Source of the DNA: Cyclospora cayetanensis
Taxonomy: Eukaryota > Apicomplexa > Conoidasida > Eucoccidiorida > Eimeriidae
Assembly (NCBI RefSeq): GCF_002999335.1
Contig: NW_020312053.1
Location: 62,001-126,000, forward strand
Length of the DNA: 64,000 nucleotides
Direction: 5' to 3'
Position numbers and translations under genes: made by a program
Shown here: positions 33,177 to 42,300 of the stretch, piece after piece
How positions within the stretch are numbered: position 1 is the stretch's first letter
How the letters are laid out: the number at the start of each line of letters is the position of its first letter
The notes under the pieces: generated by a model
Seen by the model: the letters and a program-made list of their open reading frames with translations, nothing else
What the model was told of the DNA's origin: nothing
Databases searched by the model: none

Positions 33177-35609
33177 CTGCAGCAGCAGCAGACAAAGGCC
33201 TTAGCTTGGAAGCTGCCGCGGAGAAACGACGTGTGAGCACTCCTGGCATGACGGCGCAACACCCCTCGGGAACGTCTACCACCGTTTTCCAGTTGCAGTT
33301 AAGCGCGGATTCAGCTGGCGAAGCCTGAGACGAGGCAATCGTCTCCGAAACATTGCATGCAGCGCCTCCTGTGCCTCCGTAAGCTCTCTGAGGCAGCGTG
33401 GGAAACCAGGGAGGACATACTGCAGCGCCTTGCAGCGTTTGCAGCAACAGCTGTCGACGCAGATAGCCCTGGCTGTCTCTGTACGACTCCTCTGCGAAGA
33501 ACAAGCTGCTGCCACACTGCGGCACGAGGCCAGACAACACGAAGGAAATAGACACCTTCAGCTTCTGCACAGCAGCACGCACAAACAAAAGACGCGGTCT
33601 GTCTCTCCAGTTCGCTGCGACTTTTGCACATGCTCTGCAAAGCAGCCTTCCTCCGCAGACGGAGGACGCTGGACACCTTCGAGGAAGGAGAAAGAGAAAG
33701 GGAAAGAGAGAGAGAGAGAGAAAGAGAAAGAAAGAAATAGAGAGAGAGAGAGAGAAAGGAAGAAAGAAAGAAAGAAATAAAGAGAGAGAGAAAGAAAAAA
33801 AAAGAGAAATAGAGAAATAGAGAGAGAGAGCGACAAAAAAACTACAAAAAAACTACCCAAGACGTAGAGAAACAGAAAGGGAAAGAAAGAGAGAGAAAGA
33901 GAAAGAGAGGAGAAAAAAAGAGACAGAGAAAGGAAAAAAGAGAAATAGAGAGAGAGAGAGACAAAAAAACTACAAAAAAACTACCCAAGACGTAGAAAAA
34001 CAGAAAGGGAAAGAAAGAGAGAGAAAGAGAAAGAGAGGAGAAAAAAAGAGACAGAGAAGGAAAAAAAAGAGAAAGAGAGAAATAGAAAGAGAGAGAGAGC
34101 GACAAAACAAACTACAAAAAAACTACCCAAGACGTAGAGAAAAGTCACAATTCAGCGCGAGAAAGAGAGAGAGAGGAGAAAAAAAGAGACAGAGAAAGAA
34201 AAAAAAGAGAAAGAGAGAAATAGAGAGAGAGAGAGAGAAAGAGCGACAAAAAAACTACAAAAAGCTACCCAAGACGTAGAGAAAAGTCACAATTCAGCGC
34301 TTGCTTGCCCGTCACACAGAAACGCCTCGCATGGGCAATCCACAAAGCAAGAGTGCAGCCAAAAAAAGAATTTCGAGACAAAAATACGGATAAGCGATAC
34401 GGCGATCTACAGAGAAATGCAAGAACGCACAGTGGCAGGGGGATTCCAGGAGCAGAGGAGACGGCAGAAAAACAGTGTGCCGTCTTTTCACACCGAAAAG
34501 GAGGGGGAGAGGGAGGGAAGAGGAAACTTACATGCTTCGCTGGGAAACTTTGCTGCCTCGACAGCAGAGTCTGCTGGAGCAGCGGCGGGAGCTGGATAAA
34601 GACTACAGGGCGAGGCACTGCATCTCGGAAATTCTGCAGCAAATGCGAAGCATCAGTCATTGTGGTACACCCCTCAGAGCATCAGACATTGTGCTACAAC
34701 CCCTTCCCTGTGGAGCGTTTTCGCCTCGGGAAGACACGAAGTACACGCACATCCAGAAGCTCATATTTCCCCCTCCTTCCCCTTGCGTGTCTTCGCACAT
34801 GCCTTCCACTGCACCGCACCCCTGTGACTTCTGCATTCTGCATTGCACCCCGACGCAAAACGCTTAAAGGGCACCGAGACATTTTAGCATTCAGAAGCTG
34901 AGAGACAAGCCAAGCAGTTCCACCTTGAGAGCCTCTCGCCACGCCAAGAGATCCAGCCGGATGCATGCAGGGTGTCGTTCTTGTTGTAGTTGTGGTTGTC
35001 GTTGTTGATCTTCTTCTTGCGGGAAGGGCTGAGAGGTATCCTTCTCCTGCTGCGGATTCTGTGCTCGCTGCTTCTCTGATGGCTCCTCTTCTTCCTGCTG
35101 ATGCGGTCCATCGTGCCCAAGACGGAAGAAGGCAGGCGTCTTTTCTATCCAGCAGGCAATGATGCTGCAGCAAGGCGGCAACTGCAGCATCATGAGCAGA
35201 CAACGCAAAGCATCGCCAATTGAGCAGACAACGCAAAGCATCGCCAATTTCGCGGCAAGGGAGCCCCCTCATGGCAGCGCTCGCCAGGTGAAGCGAGGAC
35301 GCTGCACCAGGGGTGCAAGTAGGAGCAACAGTGAGACAGAGAGGATATTTTACATACGTGGAGGGGTATGGCGAATGGCACAAGGGTATCTCCGTTAAGA
35401 GGCCCTTCCGAATTCTCTGAGGGGGCAGGATCGGAAGGATCGGCAGCAGCGCCTGCCGCTGCAGCAAACGCATCTGCAGCAGCAGCTGCTGCTGCAATAA
35501 GGCTTCCACTGATCTCGAGAGAAAGGGATGAAAAGCCTAAAACCGAGCGCGTCGCGAAGTCAACTGAGACATCCACATGCTGCTCGCGCAGCGACAGTCC
35601 CCCCGCCAT
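18432..35609 (-). CDS. TAF2: TFIID subunit 2 (TAF2) with C-terminal bromodomain
   Basis: TAF2 is the aminopeptidase-fold TFIID subunit that contacts core promoter DNA. Exons placed with good support, in transcript order: 35609-35358; 33564-32220; ~30628-30302; 29865-29440; 24136-23955; 23596-23384; 22986-22869; about 22.29 kb-22038; 20054-18432 (TAG). Other coding blocks lie near 34.6, 31.6, 28.1, 26.8, 25.5, 21.7, 20.9 and 20.4 kb with unresolved borders. Landmarks: VDVSVDFATRSVLGFSSLSL at the N terminus; the M1-like block around ALIAEAIAHLWLEAFLPLN; LVELRVRRWERLQRYANL; LPVLWIRADP followed across a splice by SMWEQQMLSETSVASQLEA, as in animal TAF2; ARAAYALCRLQ; then HEAT-like segments. Poly-Ala, poly-Gln and Gln/Glu inserts are frequent. 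The start could also be the upstream ATG at 35,637-35,639. Confidence 0.8.
21250..21382. repeat. TCTCTCTGTCTGTCTATCTG microsatellite
   Basis: In a TAF2 intron, but here the TAF2 sense strand is AGACAG-rich. This is one of the clear exceptions to the CT/TG-rich sense-strand rule seen in this window. Confidence 0.85.
22580..22640. repeat. (CTG)n run coding poly-Ala or poly-Gln
   Basis: About 17 consecutive CTG triplets on the plus strand; minus-strand frames read poly-Ala, poly-Gln or poly-Ser. It is probably within a TAF2 exon, in the Ala or Gln frame. Confidence 0.85.
23140..23345. repeat. GAGAGACAGA microsatellite in TAF2 intron
   Basis: Units of agagagagttagagagacagagac. The TAF2 sense strand is CTCTGTCTCTC. 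A separate (CATG)n run lies at 23,660-23,688 in the preceding intron. Confidence 0.88.
23384..23596 (-). CDS. TAF2: TAF2 exon with SMWEQQMLSETSVASQ
   Basis: Phase-2 entry after GAAAG; encodes IRRCQSGSMWEQQ and then LEAATALGSLLPVAEP and AIKALSTAMAAHRSHPF. It ends in phase 2 and joins exon 22986-22869 (ARAAYALCRLQNACSEES, then ARYIASFHSEAVLE), giving the HEAT-like start of the TAF2 C-terminal region. Confidence 0.82.
23955..24136 (-). CDS. TAF2: TAF2 exon with LPVLWIRADP
   Basis: Begins after the acceptor CAG (24,137-24,139), FAGVLSSSDRALFESLKR, and ends LPVLWIRADPYQAWPA at the donor CAG|GTGAGC in phase 2. The next exon (23596-23384) completes the codon and continues SMWEQQMLSETSVASQLEAA. The pair reproduces the LLWIRxDP...MWxxQL...V..Q..A element of animal TAF2, the most diagnostic part of this gene. 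Confidence 0.85.
25610..26335. repeat. CA/TA-rich microsatellite tract in TAF2 intron
   Basis: Alternating acacatat, catacata and (TA)n blocks, including a pure (TA)n run at about 25,894-25,934, in an intron between the coding blocks at 26.3-26.9 and 25.1-25.6 kb. Confidence 0.85.
26905..27685. repeat. ACACATACATACACATG microsatellite in TAF2 intron
   Basis: Roughly 780 bp of acacatacatacacatgttat units, grading into acacacaaataatac. On the minus strand it encodes spurious Cys/Met/Tyr/Val ORFs of hundreds of codons. Confidence 0.92.
28855..29410. repeat. ACACACAGATAGAC microsatellite in TAF2 intron
   Basis: About 550 bp of cacaca/cagatagac units immediately downstream (on the minus strand) of exon 29865-29440. 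The sense strand is GTCTATCTGTGTGTG. Confidence 0.92.
29440..30628 (-). CDS. TAF2: TAF2 exons: degenerate M1 peptidase core
   Basis: Exon ~30628-30302 encodes FRLAFAARIRNFLRSGAIRR and then GYAARALIAEAIAHLWLEAF, followed by DEKDLLGCLYIATLIRKLL. This is the TAF2 counterpart of the M1 HExxH helix: the first His is Ala here, while Glu and the second His remain. After an intron of 436 bases, exon 29865-29440 gives ANFGLVELRVRRWERLQRYA, a Gln tract and FLPDNFLRTFCFTDFLAKF. The intron includes AT-rich sequence near 30,160-30,215. Confidence 0.75.
29640..29720. repeat. CTGCTGCTGCGTTTG repeat coding poly-Gln in TAF2
   Basis: In-exon triplet array; the minus strand reads blocks of five Gln separated by Thr. 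All units keep the reading frame. Confidence 0.85.
30898..31452. repeat. AGCAGCAGAAGAG minisatellite
   Basis: Over 550 bp of variable agcagcagcagaagagaagc units, drifting at the right end to agcagcagtagataca. It lies between TAF2 coding blocks at 31.6 and 30.6 kb. On the sense (minus) strand it is a CTTCTCTTCTGCTGCTG polypyrimidine tract that lacks stops in more than one frame, so either intron or a Leu/Ser/Ala repeat cannot be ruled out from sequence alone. Confidence 0.85.
32220..33564 (-). CDS. TAF2: TAF2 exon: aminopeptidase-fold N-terminal domain
   Basis: Starts after the acceptor at 33,565-33,567 with KLKVSISFVLSG, reads through VCPPWFPTLPQ (compare the WFPC stretch of animal TAF2) and NWKTVVDVPEGCCAVMPGVL. 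It then passes a poly-Ala block (CTG run at about 33,129-33,177) and a Gln-rich region, and ends at the donor CGG|GTAAGA. Length 1345 bases, ending in phase 1. The low-complexity insert of over 150 residues interrupts the fold. Confidence 0.75.
33688..34280. repeat. GA-rich array with a nested core of about 128-143 bp period
   Basis: Purine-rich gagaga/gaaaga sequence in a TAF2 intron. Four copies of a distinct core (ctacaaaaaaactacccaag, then acgtag) occur near 33,833, 33,961, 34,102 and 34,245. The last two cores are followed by the same gaaaagtcacaattcagcgc tail. On the TAF2 sense strand the array is CT-rich. Confidence 0.88.
35193..35248. repeat. Exact 28-bp direct duplication
   Basis: Two head-to-tail copies beginning tgagcagacaacgcaaagc (35193-35220 and 35221-35248). 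A 28-base unit is not a multiple of three, so if coding it shifts frame. It most likely lies in the first TAF2 intron. Confidence 0.88.
35358..35609 (-). CDS. TAF2: TAF2 first exon
   Basis: 84 codons from ATG (35,607-35,609) to the donor CAC|GTATGT at 35,357. It opens MAGGLSLREQHVDVSVDF and then VLGFSSLSLEI, matching the first beta-strands of the TAF2 aminopeptidase-like domain. An Ala-rich run follows, then DPAPSENSEGP. An in-frame upstream ATG at 35,639 would add ten residues. Confidence 0.72.
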
Positions 35610-35639
35610 CGTGCTGCTTGTACTGATAATAACACGCAC

Positions 35640-38217
35640 TCATGCAGGAGGGTTCCTACTACTACTTCTGCTGCTGCTGCTGCCGCCGCCGCACAAACCG
35701 GTGCCTCCCGATTGTAGGTGGGGTTGCAGCTGAGCGTTTGATGGGGTTCTTCTGCGACATTCGAATCAATGCAGCAGCAGCTGCTGCTGCAGCTGCTGCT
35801 GCCACCGCACTGTGTGGTGCTCCTGCTGCAGTTGCGGCTGCAGTAGCGTCAGGTCGATGCACAGAAGGCGGGGGGGCCCCTGCGTCGACGCAGAACCCTA
35901 CAAACTTCCCCAAGCGAGCACGCGGGTGTAGTAGTTGCAGCAGGCGTCTAAGAGCGGAGTGCTGAGCTCCGAACTCCTTAAAACTCACAAAATTCAATTA
36001 AAATTACTTATACACCGCTCCGCGCAGACAGTAAAATGGCTGGATAACCGACCCCATGTTCATCACCATCCCCTCCAAGGGAGGGGGGCCCCCTCAAAGG
36101 GAACGCGTGCCCACAGGGAGGGGGGCCCCCCATGGCGGTCGCTTCATTTAATGCCCTGCAAACACCTCTTTGGTGGAATAAAGCCCATTTTAAAAATTTC
36201 AATATTCGAATTTTTCTCACCATATGAGGCGCGGCGACCGCCTCCCGGGGAAGGGGGTACAAACTGGCAGCTTAACTCGCCAAAGCTGCACGATCCGGAT
36301 TGCCCACGATTGTGGCTTCGAGTGCCCCCTAGAAATTAACTTAATCTCCGGCAAACAGCTTGAAAACTTCCAACACGTACTCAGCCACCCCAGTCGCCCG
36401 TTTGCTGGCCTTCAGTGTGGTTTCATGAAGATTTTCTGCCCTAGTGCACTGCTAACACAAGGGGTGCTCCGAGCAAAAAGGTTCTACCTTCAGTAGCTCC
36501 CGCTTATTCTTCCCGCCTGACATACATTTGCATGCTCTTCGAGTGCCGGACCCCGATGCACTGCTAAATGTGCCGCTTCTGCTGCCGCCGCAATGCGAGT
36601 GACAGCATCTTACCCCTAACAGAGTCGCAAATCAAGAAATTCCCCCTCCCTTTGCCGCTTTGGCGGAGCAAGTCGCGCTAGCGAAATACTCGCGGCAAAT
36701 GTATGTAGGGAGCCGCTGCTTCACCTTCCAGATCTCCAGAGACGCCTAAGAGATGCCCCTCCGGTAGAAGCGCAGCCCCCTACTTCTAGAGGTCGCTGTG
36801 CTGCCCCCTCAAATCAGCGTAACGAAATACATACATGCGTGCATATTCGTAGCACATGAAGGGACGCACTGCCCCCAGCTTCTAACAATTACGGCGAGTC
36901 GGGCCTAGCCACCTTCCGTGAGGAGCCGCCGCAGCTAGCCGAAAAAGCCTTGCCAAAAAGAAGCCGACTTTGTGCAACTTCACGCTGTGCAGGCTGAGGG
37001 TGACTCAAGCTCGCCACCAACTGCCCATGGGACCGAAAGAGAACGCCTCACTTCAAGGACTGCATCGTAACGCTACACCAGACACCTCCCGTCTTAGGGG
37101 CACACATGATTTGCCCCAAGTTCAGTACAAAAAGCCGAGAGGCAAGTTGCTGGAAAATCTTAAGAGAAGACTTATCTCCCTGCCTTCCGCATGCTTCAGC
37201 ACTCCGGCGTGAGGCGAGAGGACAAAGCAACTGCAGAGGTGTATGGGCTTTGCTACATCCAGTCAATGCTACACACCTTCCCAGCTGGTAGCACCTCGTA
37301 CCGTGGAGCGCGCGCTTGCACAACATTGATGCATGTGGCACTGAGCTACCTTGATTATGCTATAGCTTTCAGGTGTTAGAATGCATTGGAACGCATATGT
37401 CCTCTCCTTTTCAATTGTTACTTAGATTTAGCTGGTGTAGTCGAGTGCGCCAAAGTGCAGCCTAGCCCCATTATTCGCTACCCCTCTTCAGAGAGAGTTG
37501 TCATCAGTAGTGTGTGCTACTTAGCGAGACAGGCGTTGACGTACGTGTGGCTGGAAGGAAATTCGGATGATTCTAGAAGGGAAAAAGCCGGGAGAAAACG
37601 GGTGCATGAGGCAAAAACCAGCCGTCGCTGCACTCCGAGACTGCAAGCGTAGATCTACGTTTCTAACAGGATACATATCTTAAAAATTTCGATATGTGGT
37701 CCGTAATCTTCTTAAGTATGTCTAAAAAACCTTATTGTTCACCTTTCCTGTCAAGGCTTCCTTCACAGGCTGCCTTGCAAAGATTCGGCAGTGGAAATCG
37801 CGCCGAGAATGAATAATCATACCTGTCAGTTACCATTAGAGCTCTCAGGGAGCTCAGCAAGCAAAAGAGCAGTAAAGGGATAGAAGAGGGAAGCAAGCAG
37901 AACAAGAGAGCGAGTCATAGGAACGCAGTGTGAACAGTGACCTTTCCATGTTCGCTTCTTGCGGCGCCATCCAATTGTTGTGCATGACTAGTTGATACGT
38001 TGCGCGTGCAGTATTGTGCTCCAGCTAGCCGCTGGCTAGCCGTAGATAGCGTCTGTATGTGCACCAGCTGCTGGCGCCTCGCGCCTGTAGGTGCGTATTT
38101 CCCGCACATCCTGTGCCTTCTCCGTGTCTGTCCTAAAACCAAGGGCTTCTTTTTTGCTGCTGTTGTTGTATATGGGAGCAAGTAGTGTCGCTAGGGGAAG
38201 AGCCAGCAACCCCTTTT
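35640..38217. other. Repeat-poor spacer upstream of TAF2
   Basis: Composition changes sharply near 35.95 kb: no triplet runs or long microsatellites. ORFs are short and overlap on both strands without family signal. Two G/C palindromic blocks (agggaggggggccccc) sit at about 36,078-36,094 and 36,116-36,131. The TAF2 promoter should be in the part next to 35.6 kb, but no motif is identifiable. Confidence 0.6.
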
Positions 38218-39355
38218 TCAAGCCATCTTCCTCTCGTAGTACTTCGGTTCAGGCATGTGGGGGTTGATTTTACGATCGAACTCCATGCCGAGGTTCTCCT
38301 TCATCGCCATCAACGCATGAGCCTGGAGTTCTTCGTCTGTTACTGACGCATTCACCATGTCGATGATTTCTTCCCGCGTGGGGTCGCCTTTCAGGGGAAC
38401 CCCTGCGCAAGGCACGCAGAAAAGTCACGGAAGAGAGGACAACATATCACTACGACTTGCAGATTCACGAGGTCAGAGGAAGAAACAAGCCACCACCTCT
38501 GGAGTAATGAACGAAAGGCAACAGGACGGCGGGAGCAGAGTACAAAGAAGAAGCGCACAAAATTTAAGAAGCTGGGAGCAGCAATGAGGTGGACAGTTGA
38601 GCTACGCAGAAAAAATAGAATTTCCACAGGAGAAGACAGTAGACAATGCACCCAGGAAGAATGCCCTATTGCGGCGTTGGGGGGCTTGATTGATTTCAAC
38701 GGAGGAAAGAGGGAACGCACTGCGGCATGGATATGCGCGCACAATTTGGCGCAAAGCGTGCGCAAGAGATACAGAGAGAGATCCCGCACAGCAGCGCTGA
38801 TGCGCGAAAGAGACTTCATAGACACAGAGAAAGCAGAGACGACATAACGAGTAGAATACGGCGATTCGGCCCTAGAAGAACCCACTCAGGTTGAGCATTA
38901 AGCGTGCCTCTAGGATGATCGGAGTAATCTCAGGAGGATGCGGCACCTGGGGGGGACTCTCGCTACCTACTCCACCAGAAAACGCAGCACAAGAACAATG
39001 CATTTCACGATAGGAATGGGCATTGCAACAGGCAAGCATGAAGATTGGGCAAAGGCAGATACACCGCAAGAGCCAGAGAGTCAAATCCCAAACGCTACAC
39101 AAGGAAGAAATACACATGGACTGATGCCAGAGGCCAAAAATTACTAAAAATGTCGTGCAGATCAGCCATCGTTATTAATCGACTGTGCATATTGCTGCGC
39201 CCCCTCTCCCCCATGCCCCCAACACACACAGACACACACACATACACACTGCATCCCTTGTAAAGGACCTTCCCGTCATATCCAGCAGAAAAAGGCAGCA
39301 CGAAGCGCTTGCCACAGGGGGGGGAGGCAGCATGCAGGAGAATAAGTGCATGCAT
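38218..39355 (-). CDS. Small three-exon gene of unknown function
   Basis: Model: exon 1 39355-39248 (start at an in-frame ATG; KRFVLPFSAGYDGKVLYKG), exon 2 38946-38886 (VPHPPEITPIILEARLMLNL), exon 3 38402-38218 (VPLKGDPTREEIIDMVNASV, later DRKINPHMPEP, ending YYERKMA and TGA). Phases agree at both joins (0, then 1), giving 117 residues. Exon 3 has an ordered, charged, low-repeat composition unlike chance ORFs. A further 5' exon near 39.74-39.95 kb (with MGGHDELPLLVITFIQ before a GTAATA donor) is possible. No signal peptide or membrane segment is certain, and I do not recognise the family. Donor GTGTAT of intron 1 is weak. Confidence 0.55.
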
Positions 39356-39359
39356 GCGT

Positions 39360-42300
39360 ATTTCGTGAGTGTGTGTGTGTGTATGAGAAAGGAAGGGAAA
39401 GGGAATAATGAATCGGCGGCGTCCTATTCGATACTATGCCAGGTGCTTGAGGGCGAAAGACAAACCAGAGACTCCCTTGCGACCCCCGACAGAAAATAAA
39501 GGAGTACTAGAGTTGATATGAGAGCCAAACAAAAGTCTCATGAATGGAAGGAAGAGAGGAAACAGGTCGTTGCTACGCTACTAACGACCCGCCGTGCTCT
39601 CCGGTTTAGGGGAAAAGGCTGGGGAGAGACCACCAAAGTGAGCGGGTATATGGCAGCTTTGAGTAGATAAAGGCGTGAAGATGCAATGTGGAAAGGGAGA
39701 ACCAATGCAACTTACCAAACAGCCAAAAGCTGAGGCGCTGAGTGATGGAGGTCATCCTGCTGTGTGGGAAGAGAAAATGAGTGAAAGGGAAAAACGAAGT
39801 AGGCAATGCAGAAAGAGAGGAAGTCAAGAAAGTGTACCAATGAAATACAATTTTATTACCTGAATAAAAGTGATAACAAGTAGTGGTAGTTCATCATGGC
39901 CCCCCATCTCCCTACCACATCGAGCTCGCTCTCCATAAGCAGCTGGCTGGTATGATGCCTTGCTGTGGCAGGCGCAGCACGCAGCAGCAGCCTTGAGGCT
40001 GCGCACATCCCCTCAGTTTTTCCTTACTTTTCGCCTTTTGTTTTTCCTTCATCAGAGAACTGCAGCAGGTGTGTTGTTTCTTACAAAAGGGGTCATCTTA
40101 CTTTTCAAGTCTTTCCTCAAGTTTTGCACTTCCCCTCGTAGCTCGTGTTCTGGAGTGCGCCAGGGTCGAGCAGCCCACTGCTACCATTGCTACTACTACT
40201 CCCATTTGTTGCATAATCGTCGTCCTCTGTGGTATCTAAGTGATTTTTCTTTGCGTAACTCCCTTTTCCCAACTCTCTGACCTATTATGCGAGCAGACTG
40301 TGCATATCACTCGCTTTTTTCCCCCCGCTGCATGGGAATATGCTGGGAAGAGGGAGCACAGCCTGCTGCTGTAAGACCAGGCCGGACCAGGCCAGTCAGA
40401 GTCACACGCCTACTCTGTATGTTGCGCTTGCTTTCACTGCGGCAGGTCAGGTTCCCGGTAATTTGATTTCTTGTAATTTCGGGTTTTTGCTGGTATCAGA
40501 AGAAGGCACTCTTCCTGCTTTCATTTCAAGTGAGTCGTCGCTCGCCTTCAGCGTATGCCTCACTGCTGGTGCCTCCTTATCCCTCCCTCTCTGCTCATCT
40601 CCTCCCTCCCTCCCTCTCTTTCAACCGCTTGCTTCCTCTTGCTGCGCCTCCTAGAGGTGTGCATCTTCCTCTTTCTTGAATGAACCCAGCCGTTCCCGCC
40701 CTTGCTCATCTTTGCCCACGCCTGGCGACGTACGTGGGGATGTGCGCTAGTGCCTTCTGTGTGTGCAATGCGATCTCAGCGCTCAAAGCAACCCGCGAGA
40801 AACTCCTCGCCTCTAGGTGAGGGGAAATCACCCCACTGACACTACTGTTGCCTTCGGGGGCACTTCGCACGGGATGCCTAACACAGAACTCGACCTCCCC
40901 GCTGCCTGCCGAATTTATTCACCCCATTCAATCTTGGATGAAGAGCTGCGCAACCGGCAGCTCATCATTCCCCTCCTCTGCATTAATTATCATATGTGGC
41001 CTATGTTTTGGTGTGTTCTCTACCTTAGGTCCAGACTTCATATTAAATCGTCTAATCTTCCCTCCGCTTACCAACACAATGCCAGGCAGCAGCCGTTCCA
41101 GCCACGGCGTGGACTCTGGTGTTCATCCCCCCATGGCAGTTCCGAGGAGCCGCATTGGCTCAACAGGAGGCTGTCCTACTGGGGCCACTTTTGAACACTG
41201 CGGCTACTGCACTCAAGTACACCAGGACCCCCATATTCAGAACCTGTACCCCCTCAAGCCTGAGCAGCACATGCGGGGAAATTTCGTCGCCAACGGAGAT
41301 AGGGTTCAGGGGCAGGCTGCAGGCAAACCCACCGAGCTGTTTGCCAGTTCACATTCTCACGAATGAGGAAAAGCTGCCTAGCTAGCTGGTGAGGGGCGGT
41401 AGGTGGGCCGCGCCGTCGACCAGTGTAGCCTCACCTAAGTAACACCGAACAACCAGGCAACAGAGCTTGCGCGAGTTGCTATCTTTATGCAGCAGGCATG
41501 CTCTGCTTGCATGTCAGCTGCCAGTACAAATATATATATACACTCTGTTTCACTCCGTCTGTGTCAGTCTTCACCTGCCAGACACGCTGCATCTGGTAGA
41601 CTCTAAGAGATGCACAGCCACCGACTTTTTTTTCGGCGTTTTTCTCGGGACAGTTGAGAAGTTATTGTCTTAACAGCGCACACGCTGTAGTTTGGCAAGC
41701 TGAAGGGGAGAAATCTAGCAGAAACTCTGCATAAAGCAGGCCCAAATCAGAGCAAATGATCGGAGGGCTCCCACCTTCCTTATCTAGAAAACACAGAAGA
41801 GCTTAGAACTCTGCTGTGTTATCACCATGAGCCAAGTGATTGCTCGCCTTGCCCGAGCACGTAAACGCTAGGCATTCTTTCTACGCAAGTGTAGAGTCCT
41901 TTGCCCTGTTAGACGTGATCAGCTACAATCGAAATATCTGCACTTGGTTAGGTGGTGCTTTTTCAACAGCGTCATAGTTCATGTAGGAAGGCAGGGGTGA
42001 CCAAGGCCTGTTCCCGGGGGAAGGGACTTTGGCAGACTTGGGATTCAGTCCAAGTACGATCGTGCATGCTCTGCCTGTCGACTCTAGGTAGTATCTGAAC
42101 TCTCCAAAGCTGGTTTCTCTACAAAGCCTGCGGGGAAGGCCGGTGACGTGTCAAAGTATGCTGCTGGAGTCGAGCAAATGTGGAAGCTGCAGCGCATCAC
42201 CGGGGTCTTGATCAGTGCAAATGTACTGCAGTCCAAAGGCCAATGTTCCTCAGTAGATGTCCAATGCGCTTGGTCTGCTTGCTAGAGGAAACACTTGCAT

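Noticed and set aside
40848..41366. 172-codon plus-strand ORF
   Set aside because: No conserved motif, overlapped by an equally long ORF in another frame, no splice context; likely chance.
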